Both the position numbers and the translations under genes were made by a program. The notes beneath the pieces were generated by a model. It did no database searches. It was given only the letters and a program-made list of their open reading frames with translations, and had not been told where the DNA came from. From assembly GCF_036002505.1 (NCBI RefSeq), contig NZ_DASYTH010000096.1, forward strand, positions 1 to 64,000: a stretch of 64,000 bases of DNA, read 5' to 3'. Shown here one piece after another: positions 41,361-49,922 of this stretch. Position 1 is the stretch's first letter; every line of letters begins with the position of its first letter. The stretch comes from DASYTH01 sp036002505. GTDB lineage: Bacteria > Actinomycetota > Actinomycetes > Mycobacteriales > Pseudonocardiaceae.

Positions 41361-43979
41361 CTATGCCCTCCGCGTGGTGATGACCACCTCGGGAAGGGGG
41401 ACGGTGAGCGGCAGCTCGCGGCTTGAGTGTCCGATGTGGAGCGTGAAGGGGCCTGGTTCGGTTCGCCAGGTTCCGTCGGCCCAGTGCTGGAATGCCCGGG
41501 CGGGGAGGGGGATGTGGGCGATGGCCTCGTCGCCCGGTTGGGCGGTGACGACGGTCCAGGCGGCGAGCCAGCGCGGGGGGCGGGTCACGGTGCTGTGCGG
41601 TTTGCTGGCGTAGACCTGAACGGTTTCGGATCCTGGCCGGGCGCCGGTGTTGCGGACGTGGACGGTGACGCCGGTGTGGGTGGGGTGGGCGGCGAGGTAT
41701 TCCCACGTGGTGTAGCCGAGACCGTGTCCGAACGGGAACAGCGGTGCGCGGCCGGCCGTGTCGTACCAGCGGTAGCCGATGGCGAGGTCTTCGGTGTAGG
41801 GCAGGGTGCCGTCGACCGGTGTGGTGGTGGGGAGGCCGTGGTGGTCGGCGGGCCAGGTGACGGGGAGCCTCCCACTAGGTTCGGTGGCGCCGGTGAGGAC
41901 GTCGGCGAGGGCGTTGCCGAACTCCTGGCCGGGGAACCAGGTGAGGAGCACGGCCGGTAGGCCGGCGGCCCAGGGCAGGAGGACCGGCGCGCCGGAGTTG
42001 ACGACCACGACGGTTGCGGGGTTGGCGGCGGCGACGCGCCGGACGAGCTCGTCCTGCCGGCCCGGCAGGGCGAGGGAGGTGCGGTCGAATCCTTCGCTCT
42101 CGACTTCCTCGGTGGTGCCGACGACGACCACGGCGAGGTCCGCGCCGGCGGCGAGCGCGACGGCTTCGGTGATCTCCGCGTCGTCGTCGCTGTCGAGCTT
42201 GGCGTTGAGCTGGAAGGTGACCGAGGCGACGGTGGCGTCACCGAGACCGGCGGCGCTGGCCGGGACGTGCCGCACCACGATGTCGGCGTGGGCTCCGGCG
42301 GCCAGGTCGAGGGGCGCGAGGATCTGCGGCGGGCGCATGAGCCCTTCGACGAAGTCGGCGCCGGGTGGCAGGCCGAGGTGCTGATCGGCGACCACGGTGC
42401 CGTCGACGGTGAGCCGGAAGGCACCGAGCCCGGAGGCGCCGACGAGGTACCGGCCGGCCCGCGGTGCGTGGAGCCGGGTGACGGCCTCGATCGCGGCGAC
42501 GTCGGTGAAGCTCGGGAATGTTGGCCATGGTCGTGGGTCGCCTTCGCTGTCTGTCACCAGACCACTCCTCGGGCAGACCTCGTTCCTCGGCCTACCCTCG
42601 TCGTGGTGGGCCAACTCCCTCGCCCGGCATTCCGCAAGCTCCATGCCGGCGTCGGTCAAGGCGATGTCGCCGAAGGAGGACATCCACGTGTAGGCGGCGC
42701 CCGCGCGGTCTTCGCCCCCGATTTCGGTGCCGTCGGCGGCGAGGAACCGGATCCGGGTGCCGGGTGCTCCGTCCGGGCGCCGCAGCAGGGCCGGGTCGGC
42801 GACCGGTACCCGCGCGCCGGTGCGGCCACCGCGGCCGTACTGGACGGTGACGCCGGGCCCGAGCGCGGCGCGGATGCCGTCGAGCGGCGACACGGTGTAG
42901 GGCGGGAAGACCGTCGCGCTGCCACCGCCGAGGGTGCGGGCGACCGCGGCGTTGGCGCCCAGCACGGCCACCCGGCGCAACCGGGAAATGTCCAGCGGCA
43001 GCAGCGGTTGCTCGCCGGCCACCGGCTCGTTGCGGGCCAGCACGAACCCGGCCGCCGCGGTCGCGCGGATCTCGGCGGCGATCTGTTCCGGGGTCCACGG
43101 CTGGGCCCGGGTTCCCGGGATGCCCTGCAGCGCACCGACCCGAGCGGCGAGCTGGAGCAGGCGCAGGACCTTGTCGTCCACAAGCGACTCGTCGATCTCG
43201 CCGGCGCGGACCGCGGCGATCAGGGCGTCGCCCCAGGGCCCGCGGGGTCCGGGCATGATCAGGTCGAGCCCGGCACCGGCGGTGGCCAGGGACCGGCCGG
43301 CGTACCAGTCGGTCATGGTGAGCCCGTCGAAACCCCAATCCTCCTGCAGAATCTGGCGCAGCAGCGGGGATTCGGTCATCGGGTGGCCGTTGACGCCGTT
43401 GTAGGCGGCCATGACCGACCAGACGCCGCCGTCGCGCACGATGGTTTCGAACGGTGCCAGGTACAGCTCGCGCAGGGTGCGCTCGTCCACGGCGACGTCG
43501 ACGGTGTGGCGCTGGGTCTCGGAGTCGTTGGCGACGAAGTGTTTGACGGTCGCGCCGACGCCTTCCGACTGCAGTCCGCGGACGTAGGCGGCGCCGATCC
43601 GTCCGGTCAGGACGGGATCTTCGCTGAGGCACTCGAAATGCCGGCCGCCGTAGGGGGTGCGGTGCAGGTTGACGGTGGGCGCGAGGAGGACGTCGACGCC
43701 CTTGCGGCGGGCTTCCGCGGCCAGGAGCCGGCCCAGCCGTTCGATGCGCTGCTCGTCCCAGGTGGCGGCGAGCGCGGTGGGGGAGGGCACGTTGGCCGAG
43801 GGGTCGCGCTCGTCCCACGTCCGCCCCCGCACGCCGGCGGGGCCGTCGGAGACGACGATCCGGCGCAGGCCGATGGACGGTTCCGGGTGCAGGGTCCAGA
43901 AGTCGGCGCCGGTGAGGAGCCGGACCTTCTGCGCGAGGGTGAGCCGGGCGAGCCGGTCCCGCAGGGTCGGTTCGGTCAT
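41361..43979 (-). CDS. GH3 beta-glucosidase carrying an in-frame repeat-element insertion
   Basis: An 872-residue protein with no signal peptide. The GH3 N-domain carries nucleophile Asp224 (LTMTDWYAG) and KHFVANDSETQR. The C-domain, an inserted PA14-like domain (about 415-600) and a C-terminal FN3-like domain complete the enzyme. Residues about 444-493 are encoded by a repeat element (42507-42649) flanked by a 7-bp duplication, adding exactly 50 codons inside the PA14-like region. It probably hydrolyses beta-glucosides after import. Start ATG 43979 has only a weak upstream site within or next to another copy of the repeat. Confidence 0.9.
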   Translation of the reverse strand: MTEPTLRDRLARLTLAQKVRLLTGADFWTLHPEPSIGLRRIVVSDGPAGVRGRTWDERDPSANVPSPTALAATWDEQRIERLGRLLAAEARRKGVDVLLAPTVNLHRTPYGGRHFECLSEDPVLTGRIGAAYVRGLQSEGVGATVKHFVANDSETQRHTVDVAVDERTLRELYLAPFETIVRDGGVWSVMAAYNGVNGHPMTESPLLRQILQEDWGFDGLTMTDWYAGRSLATAGAGLDLIMPGPRGPWGDALIAAVRAGEIDESLVDDKVLRLLQLAARVGALQGIPGTRAQPWTPEQIAAEIRATAAAGFVLARNEPVAGEQPLLPLDISRLRRVAVLGANAAVARTLGGGSATVFPPYTVSPLDGIRAALGPGVTVQYGRGGRTGARVPVADPALLRRPDGAPGTRIRFLAADGTEIGGEDRAGAAYTWMSSFGDIALTDAGMELAECRARELAHHDEGRPRNEVCPRSGLVTDSEGDPRPWPTFPSFTDVAAIEAVTRLHAPRAGRYLVGASGLGAFRLTVDGTVVADQHLGLPPGADFVEGLMRPPQILAPLDLAAGAHADIVVRHVPASAAGLGDATVASVTFQLNAKLDSDDDAEITEAVALAAGADLAVVVVGTTEEVESEGFDRTSLALPGRQDELVRRVAAANPATVVVVNSGAPVLLPWAAGLPAVLLTWFPGQEFGNALADVLTGATEPSGRLPVTWPADHHGLPTTTPVDGTLPYTEDLAIGYRWYDTAGRAPLFPFGHGLGYTTWEYLAAHPTHTGVTVHVRNTGARPGSETVQVYASKPHSTVTRPPRWLAAWTVVTAQPGDEAIAHIPLPARAFQHWADGTWRTEPGPFTLHIGHSSRELPLTVPLPEVVITTRRA
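42500..42656 (-). repeat. In-gene repeat element (copy B) with 7-bp target duplication
   Basis: CGTCGGT occurs at 42500-42506 and again at 42650-42656, flanking 143 bp that match the intergenic copy at 43994-44162 along most of its length (for example GGGCCAACTCCCTCG, GGCATTCCGCAAGCT, TGTTGGCCATGG). The net insertion is 150 bp, keeping the GH3 frame open. On the minus strand the element begins CCGGCATGGAGCTTGCGGAA and ends CATTCCCGAGCTTC, with short inverted-repeat-like ends. Confidence 0.85.
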
Positions 43980-43993
43980 GTTGTGTTCTCTAT

Positions 43994-44162
43994 CTCGGGA
44001 ATGTTGGCCATGGTCATGGGTCACCTTGACTGGTGGGTCACCGGACCGCTCCTCGGGCAGACCGTGTTCCACTGGGGCAAGCCCCAGACCCGGTTCCTCG
44101 GGCCCACATCGTCGCGGTGGGCCAACTCCCTCGACCGGCATTCCGCAAGCTTCATGCCGGCG
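43994..44162 (-). repeat. Intergenic repeat element (copy C) between LacI and GH3 genes
   Basis: It has about 80 percent identity by eye to copy B, plus roughly 28 extra bases including a GGGGCTTGCCCC hairpin. On the minus strand it starts CCGGCATGAAGCTTGCGGAA. The TGA in that start is the stop codon of the LacI gene, and the other end lies 15 bases before the GH3 start codon. It therefore fills almost the entire 172-bp gap between the two genes. Confidence 0.8.
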
Positions 44163-45186
44163 GGCCGGCGGTGCTGCGGCGGACGACCAGGGTGGGGGAG
44201 AGCTTGACCTGGGCGGTCGGCCGGGTTCGGTCGGCGATGCGGTCGAGGAGGAGCCGGGCGGCGGTGGCGCCGATGTGGTGGCCGGCCTGGTCGACGCTGG
44301 TGAGGGAGATCGGTCCGAGGGCGGCGAAGTTCGTGTTGTCGTAGCCGGCGACGGAGATGCCGGCGGGGACGGCGAGGCCGGCCTCGGTGAGGGCTTCCAG
44401 GACGCCGATGGCGACGATGTCGGCGCCGGCGAAGATGGCGGAGGGGCGCCGGGGCCGGGTCAGGATCTGTTGGGCGCCAAGGTATCCGCCTTCGCGGGTG
44501 TAGCTGGTGGAGACGACGTCGGGTTCGAGGCCGTGGGCGCGCATGGCCGCCCGGTAGCCCTCGGCGCGGATGGCGTTGGGCATCTCGGCCAGGCGGGTGG
44601 GGTTGGTCTCGTGGTGCTCGATGTGGGCGATGTGGCGGTGGCCGAGGCCGGCGAGGTGGTCGACGACGAGCTTGGCGCCGGTGGTGTCGTCGTCGGCCAC
44701 CGTGTCGTAGGCGGTGGAGTGCCCGTGGCGGCCGACCACCACCGTGGGCACCAGGCGGGCGATCTGTTCGAGGTGCGTTCGCGGCGCGATGGGGGCGACG
44801 AGGATCAGGCCGTCCATGCCGCGGTCGATCATGGCCTCGGTGACCTTGGCTTCCGCCTCCTCGCCGTTGCAGTGGCTCGGCCCCAGGAGGACCTGGTAGC
44901 CGGTGTCGCGCAGGTGATCGGTGAGGCCGTCGAGGATGTCGGGGAAGAAGGGGTTGCGCAGGTCGGGCAGCATCACGCCGATGGTGTAGGTCTGGCCGCG
45001 CATCGCCCTGGCCCCCGCGTGCGGCCGGTAGCCCAGCTCGGTGATCGCCGCCTGGACCTTGGCGCGCATGGCGGGGCTGGTGCCGTAGGCGTTGCGCAGC
45101 ACCTTGGACACGGCGGTGGTGGACACCCGGGCGTGCCGCGCGACATCCACGATGGTGATCCGGCGCGGCGGCGCTGACGAGTCCAT
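44152..45186 (-). CDS. LacI-family regulator of the GH3/rhamnosidase locus
   Basis: A 344-residue protein with the HTH ITIVDVARHARVSTTAVSKVLR (residues about 10-31) and a sugar-sensing domain (YTIGVMLPDLRNPFFPDIL ... ISLTSVDQAGHHIG). GGAGGAGG precedes the ATG. Three sites with core AACGTT lie between it and the divergent importer operon, fitting control of both plus autoregulation. Its last codons and stop run into repeat copy C. Confidence 0.92.
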   Translation of the reverse strand: MDSSAPPRRITIVDVARHARVSTTAVSKVLRNAYGTSPAMRAKVQAAITELGYRPHAGARAMRGQTYTIGVMLPDLRNPFFPDILDGLTDHLRDTGYQVLLGPSHCNGEEAEAKVTEAMIDRGMDGLILVAPIAPRTHLEQIARLVPTVVVGRHGHSTAYDTVADDDTTGAKLVVDHLAGLGHRHIAHIEHHETNPTRLAEMPNAIRAEGYRAAMRAHGLEPDVVSTSYTREGGYLGAQQILTRPRRPSAIFAGADIVAIGVLEALTEAGLAVPAGISVAGYDNTNFAALGPISLTSVDQAGHHIGATAARLLLDRIADRTRPTAQVKLSPTLVVRRSTAGPPA

Positions 45187-45449
45187 CCAGCCTCCTCCGG
45201 CCTCGTGGTGCGTAAAACGTTGCTCGAAGTGTAGGGGATGAACCCCAGGTAACCGGCCAGCAGTGAAGCGGACATCTTGACGTCACGTGGGACGGGCTCC
45301 TACAGTCGGCCGCAACATTAGAAAACGTTACCCACATCACGTCCGGCCGGCGGCCGGTTTCGCCGGCAGGGACCGGGGTCTCGGTCGGGTGAAGTTGGCC
45401 GGAGCCCCGGCGACGCTCGTCGATTGAAACGTTTCATGAAGGTAGATCA
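45187..45449. promoter_or_regulatory. Divergent control region with three AACGTT LacI operators
   Basis: Operator cores AACGTT occur at 45216-45221 (near the LacI start), 45324-45329 and 45428-45433, the last inside the perfect palindrome TGAAACGTTTCA (45425-45436). A rightward promoter TTGACG (45277-45282), an 18-nt spacer and TACAGT (45301-45306) place the second operator just after the transcript start and the third right before the importer start codon. A related site precedes the GH78 gene at 3101-3112. Confidence 0.75.
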
Positions 45450-46403
45450 GTGACCATCGCCCCGCACAAGGAGCCCCCGGTTCGGGCCGCCGCTCCGCCC
45501 GATCGCCGCCCGGTGATCGCGCGCGGGCGCCGCCGGGCCGGGCCGCCGTGGTGGTTCGCGCTGCCGGCGATGCTGCTGTTCGCCTTCGTGGTGCTGGTGC
45601 CCAGCGCTCGCGGGGTGTACTACGCCTTCACCGACTGGGACGGCCTCGACCCCCACTTCTCCCTCGTCGGCCTGGGCAACTTCGCCACCATGCTCGGCGA
45701 CGCCGACGCGGTGCAGGCGGTCGGGCACACGCTGCTGATCGCGGTCTCGATCACGATCATCCAAAATGGACTCGGGTTGCTGCTGGCGCTCGGCGTCAAC
45801 AGCGCGATCAAGTCGCGCAACGTGTTGCGGGTGTTCCTGTTCGCCCCGGCGGTGGTGACCCCGATCGTGACCGCCTACCTGTGGCGCAACCTGCTCGGTC
45901 CGGACGGCGCGGTCAACAGCCTGCTGGGCGCGGTCGGGTTGGGTGGGTGGCGGCAGGACTGGCTGGGGGATCCGGAGCTGGCGCTGTGGTCGGTGGTCGG
46001 GGTGATCGTGTGGCAGTACGCCGGGTACTCGATGGTGATCTTCCTGGCCGGATTGCAGTCGGTGCCCAGGGAGATCTACGAGGCGGCGGACCTGGACGGG
46101 GCCGGGCCGGTGCGGCGGTTCTGGTCGGTCATCCGGCCGCTGCTGGCGCCGGCGTTCACGGTCAACCTGATGCTGTCGATCATCGGCGGGATCAAGCTGT
46201 TCGACCAGGTGTACGCGTTGACCGGCGGCGGGCCGGGGCACGCGACGGACACGCTGTCGACGCTGATCTACAAGGACGCGTTCACGTTGGGGGAGTTCGG
46301 TTACAGCATCGCGCTGGCGGTGGTGCTCACGATCATCGTGGCGGTCGTCTCGAGTGGACAGTATCTCGTGCTGTCCCGCAACGAGAAGGGCGCCGCGGCA
46401 TGA
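45450..46403 (+). CDS. Sugar ABC transporter permease (MalF type)
   Basis: A 317-residue BPD_transp_1 permease with six main helices (WWFALPAMLLFAFVVLVPSARGVYYAF first) and the EAA loop YEAADLDGAGPVRRFWSVIRPLL. GTG start with GAAGGTAG upstream, next to a LacI operator. It is the first gene of an operon with a second permease, a cytoplasmic rhamnosidase and a binding protein, so the cargo is probably a rhamnose-containing oligosaccharide. Confidence 0.9.
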   Translation: MTIAPHKEPPVRAAAPPDRRPVIARGRRRAGPPWWFALPAMLLFAFVVLVPSARGVYYAFTDWDGLDPHFSLVGLGNFATMLGDADAVQAVGHTLLIAVSITIIQNGLGLLLALGVNSAIKSRNVLRVFLFAPAVVTPIVTAYLWRNLLGPDGAVNSLLGAVGLGGWRQDWLGDPELALWSVVGVIVWQYAGYSMVIFLAGLQSVPREIYEAADLDGAGPVRRFWSVIRPLLAPAFTVNLMLSIIGGIKLFDQVYALTGGGPGHATDTLSTLIYKDAFTLGEFGYSIALAVVLTIIVAVVSSGQYLVLSRNEKGAAA

Positions 46404-46461
46404 GCGGAGCTTGCGGAGCGATCATCGGGGTTCACGGTCACCGAGCTTGCGAGGTGACCGC
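46404..46461 (+). repeat. Operon-junction repeat element (copy D)
   Basis: It starts immediately after the permease TGA with GCGGAGCTTGCGGAGCGA and ends CACCGAGCTTGCGAGGTGA. GAGGTGA is four bases before the ATG of the next permease. It is the shortest of the junction copies (58 bp). Confidence 0.75.
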
Positions 46462-47283
46462 ATGAAGCGTTACCGGCTGCGGACCTTCGGGTTGGAACTG
46501 GCGATGATCGCGGTCGCGCTGGTCGTCGGCTTCCCGGTGTACGTGCTGATCAACCTCGCCGTCCGGGCGCCGTCGGACGCCTCGTCGCCGATCCGGCCGA
46601 CCACCGCGCCCACCCTCGACAACTTCTCCGAAGCCTGGGAGCAGGGCCGGCTCGGTGGTGCGCTGGCCAACAGCGTGGTGGTGACCGTGATCAGCGTCGT
46701 GATCGTGCTGGCGGTCTGCTCGCTGGCCGCCTACCCGCTGGCCCGGGTCACCGCGCGCTGGTCCCGCGGAATGTTCCTGCTGATCATGCTGGGCCTGCTG
46801 CTGCCGTTCCAGCTCGCCGCGTTGCCGCTGTACCAGACGATGCGCGATCTCGGCCTGCTCGGCACCCCGTGGGCGCTGGTGCTGTTCTACAGTGGCCTGC
46901 AGGTGCCGTTCACGGTGTTCCTCTACGTCGGGTTCCTTCGGGCACTGCCGCGGGACTTCGAGGACGCCGCGCTCATCGACGGCTGCACGCCGCTGCAGGG
47001 CTTCCGGTACGTCGTGTTCCCCATGCTCAAACCGGTCACGGTGACCGCGCTGGTGCTCAACGCAGTGTTCGTGTGGAACGACTTCTTCACCCCGCTGCTG
47101 TATTTGAGCGGCAGCGCGCAGCAGACCATGCCGGTCGCGATCGCCGGCTTCGTCGGCCAGTACGTCTCGGACTGGAACCTCGTCTTCGCCGCGCTGGTGA
47201 TCAGCATCCTGCCGATCCTGGCCGTCTACTTCGCGCTGCAGCGCAGCATCATCAACGGTTTCGCCGGAGGGCTCAGGGGATGA
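46462..47283 (+). CDS. Sugar ABC transporter permease (MalG type)
   Basis: A 273-residue BPD_transp_1 permease (LELAMIAVALVVGFPVYVLINLAV first helix; EAA-type loop FEDAALIDGCTPLQGFRYVVFPML). Its ribosome site, GAGGTGA, is provided by the junction repeat. The stop overlaps the rhamnosidase start (ATGA). It pairs with the 45450-46403 permease. Confidence 0.9.
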   Translation: MKRYRLRTFGLELAMIAVALVVGFPVYVLINLAVRAPSDASSPIRPTTAPTLDNFSEAWEQGRLGGALANSVVVTVISVVIVLAVCSLAAYPLARVTARWSRGMFLLIMLGLLLPFQLAALPLYQTMRDLGLLGTPWALVLFYSGLQVPFTVFLYVGFLRALPRDFEDAALIDGCTPLQGFRYVVFPMLKPVTVTALVLNAVFVWNDFFTPLLYLSGSAQQTMPVAIAGFVGQYVSDWNLVFAALVISILPILAVYFALQRSIINGFAGGLRG

Positions 47284-49922
47284 CCGACACACTGCGGCCG
47301 TACGGTTTGCAGGCCGAGCAGCGGCACGAACCGCTCGGGCTGGACGAGCCGCGCCCCCGGCTGTCGTGGAAGCTCGAGTGCGACCGGCGCGGGGCCGCGC
47401 AGAGCGCCTACCGGATCACCGCCGCGGAGCGCCCGGCGGATCTGCACAATCCCGATCGGCTGCTGTGGGACAGCGGAAAGCGGGAGTCCGGCGAGGGGCT
47501 GCTGGTGCCGTGGGACGGCCCGGTGCTCCGCTCGGCCACCCGGTACCACTGGCGGGTCGAGGTCTGGGACGAGACCGGCACACCGGCGGGCATCGCGCGG
47601 AGCTGGTTCGAAACCGGCCTGCTGCACCGCGAGGACTGGACCGCGGTGTGGGTCGGCCGCGACCCGCACGCCCTGCCACCGGTCGATCCGCCGGGCGACG
47701 GCGACCGCCCTCCCGGCTCGCCTCCGCTGTGCCTGCGCCGGGAGTTCACCGTGGACCGGCAACCGGTGCGGGCCCGGTTGTATGCCACCGCACGCGGCGT
47801 GTACGAGCTGCGGCTCAACGGTTTGCGGGTGGGCGACCTCGAGCTGGCGCCGGGCTGGACGGAGTACCACCGGCGGTTGCAGTACCAGACCTACGACGTC
47901 AGCGCGTTGCTGAGCCAGGGAAGCAACGTGCTCGGCGCCACCGTCGCCGACGGCTGGTGGTGCGGCTACGTCGGTTTCGACCCGCGCCGCGCCGCGGACC
48001 ACTACGGCGATTGCCCCGCCTTCCTGGGCCAGCTGGTCATCGACTTCGCCGACGGGTCCCGGCGGGTGGTGGCCACCGACGCCGGCTGGACGGAGCGGCC
48101 GGGGGCGATCCGGTCCGCGGACCTGCTGATGGGCCAGCGGGTCGACGCCCGCGAGCACGTGCCGGGCTGGGACGAGCCCGGCCCCGTGGCCGGTTTCCGG
48201 CCGGTCGCGGTGCTGGACACCGAGCCGGGGCCGCTCGTCGCCGAGCCGGACCACCCGATCCGGATCACCCGCGAGCTGCCGGCGGTCTCCGTCCAGGACA
48301 AGGGATCCGGCCGGTTCATCGTCGACTTCGGACAGAACCTGGTCGGCCGGGTCCGGCTGACCGTCCGGGACGCCCCGGCGGGCGGGCGGATCACCCTGCG
48401 GCACGCCGAGATCCTCGACGGCGACGAGCTGTACGTGGACAACCTGCGAAGTGCCAGGGCCACCGACGTCTACGTCACCGCCGGCGGAGCGACCGAGGTG
48501 TTCGAGCCCCAGTTCACCTGCCACGGCTTCCGCTACGCCGAGGTGGCCGGCCACCCCGGCGCTCTGTCCGAAGTGGACATCGTGGCGCGGGTGCTGCACA
48601 ACGACACCCCGTGGACCGGAACCTTCGAGTGCTCCGACGAGCTGGTCAACCGGTTGCACGCCAACATCACCTGGGGGCAGCGCGGCAACTTCGTCGCGGT
48701 GCCGACCGACTGCCCGCAGCGGGACGAGCGGTTGGGATGGCTGGCCGACGCCCAGATCTTCGCCCCGACCGCCAGCCGCAACGCCGACGTCTCCGCGTTC
48801 TTCGCCCGCTGGCTGCGGGACGTGGTCGACGGGCAGGACGCCGGCGGCGCGTTCCGCGACATCGCCCCGGTGATCGCGCTGGACCGCGAGGCCGCACCGG
48901 CCTGGGGCGACGCCGGGGTGATCATCCCGTGGCACCTGTGGCGCACCTACGGCGACCGGCGTGTGCTGGACCGGTGCTTCGACGCGATGGCGGCCTGGGT
49001 CGGGCACGTTCGGCGGCACAATCCCGATCTGCGCTGGCGGCACCGGACCGGAAACTCCTACGGAGACTGGTTGCAGGTCGACGCCGCCACCCCGCGGGAC
49101 GTGCTGTCCACCGCGTACTTCGCCCGCAGCGCCCAGATCGTGGCCGACGCCGCGGAGGTGCTGGGCCGGCCTGAGGAGGCGATCGAGCACTGGGCGCTGC
49201 ACGCCGGGATCCGCGCCGCGTTCATCGAGTCCTATGTGGACGACGAGGGCCGGGTCGAGGGCGGCACGCAGACCGGCTACCTGCTGGCGCTGGCGTTCGG
49301 GCTGCTGCCGGACCAGCTGGTGCCGAAGGCCGTCGAGCACCTGGCGGCGGACGTCGAGAAGCGGGGCAACCGGCTCACCACCGGGTTCGTCGGCGTCGCG
49401 CTGCTGTGCCCGGTGCTGGCCGAGCACGGCCGGGCCGACCTCGCCTATGCCCTGCTGCACCAGGAGGAGTTCCCGTCCTGGGGCTACTCGATCAGGCACG
49501 GCGCCACCACGATCTGGGAACGCTGGGACGGCTGGACCCACCACAACGGGTTCCAGTCCGCCGCGATGAACTCGTTCAACCACTACAGCCTCGGCAGCGT
49601 CGGCGACTGGCTCTACGGCCGGGTCGCCGGCATCGACCAGGCACCGAACTCCGTGGCATACCGGGAACTGCTGCTGCGCCCGCTACCCGGCGGGACGCTC
49701 ACCTGGGCCCGTGCCGAGCAGGAGACCCCGCGCGGCCGGGTCGCATGTGGATGGTCGATCAGCGAGGGGGAGATCACCGTCACCGCGACGGTGCCGCCCG
49801 GCTGCACCGCCCTCCTGGAGATCCCGGGTGCGGAGCCCGTACGGCTGCCATCCGGCCACCACACCGTCAGCGCCGCCGCGCCCGACACCGAACCTGTCCC
49901 TTACTCGCGGGAGACACCATGA
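47280..49922 (+). CDS. Cytoplasmic alpha-L-rhamnosidase (GH78)
   Basis: An 880-residue protein without a signal peptide. Full GH78 layout: N-terminal Bac_rhamnosid domain (GLDEPRPRLSWKL), Bac_rhamnosid_N (REFTVDRQPVRARLYATARGVYELRLNG), then the six-hairpin barrel with catalytic PTDCPQRDERLGWLAD (Asp477 onward), and the C-terminal sandwich. Located between permease and binding-protein genes (4-bp overlaps both sides), it must act on imported rhamnosides. The neighbouring GH3 beta-glucosidase suggests rhamnosyl-glucosides such as rutinose-type sugars; this is inference. Confidence 0.93.
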   Translation: MTDTLRPYGLQAEQRHEPLGLDEPRPRLSWKLECDRRGAAQSAYRITAAERPADLHNPDRLLWDSGKRESGEGLLVPWDGPVLRSATRYHWRVEVWDETGTPAGIARSWFETGLLHREDWTAVWVGRDPHALPPVDPPGDGDRPPGSPPLCLRREFTVDRQPVRARLYATARGVYELRLNGLRVGDLELAPGWTEYHRRLQYQTYDVSALLSQGSNVLGATVADGWWCGYVGFDPRRAADHYGDCPAFLGQLVIDFADGSRRVVATDAGWTERPGAIRSADLLMGQRVDAREHVPGWDEPGPVAGFRPVAVLDTEPGPLVAEPDHPIRITRELPAVSVQDKGSGRFIVDFGQNLVGRVRLTVRDAPAGGRITLRHAEILDGDELYVDNLRSARATDVYVTAGGATEVFEPQFTCHGFRYAEVAGHPGALSEVDIVARVLHNDTPWTGTFECSDELVNRLHANITWGQRGNFVAVPTDCPQRDERLGWLADAQIFAPTASRNADVSAFFARWLRDVVDGQDAGGAFRDIAPVIALDREAAPAWGDAGVIIPWHLWRTYGDRRVLDRCFDAMAAWVGHVRRHNPDLRWRHRTGNSYGDWLQVDAATPRDVLSTAYFARSAQIVADAAEVLGRPEEAIEHWALHAGIRAAFIESYVDDEGRVEGGTQTGYLLALAFGLLPDQLVPKAVEHLAADVEKRGNRLTTGFVGVALLCPVLAEHGRADLAYALLHQEEFPSWGYSIRHGATTIWERWDGWTHHNGFQSAAMNSFNHYSLGSVGDWLYGRVAGIDQAPNSVAYRELLLRPLPGGTLTWARAEQETPRGRVACGWSISEGEITVTATVPPGCTALLEIPGAEPVRLPSGHHTVSAAAPDTEPVPYSRETP

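Noticed and set aside
42507..42649. Reading the GH3 gene as disrupted by the insertion
   Set aside because: The insertion is a multiple of three and introduces no stop codon, so the frame is complete.
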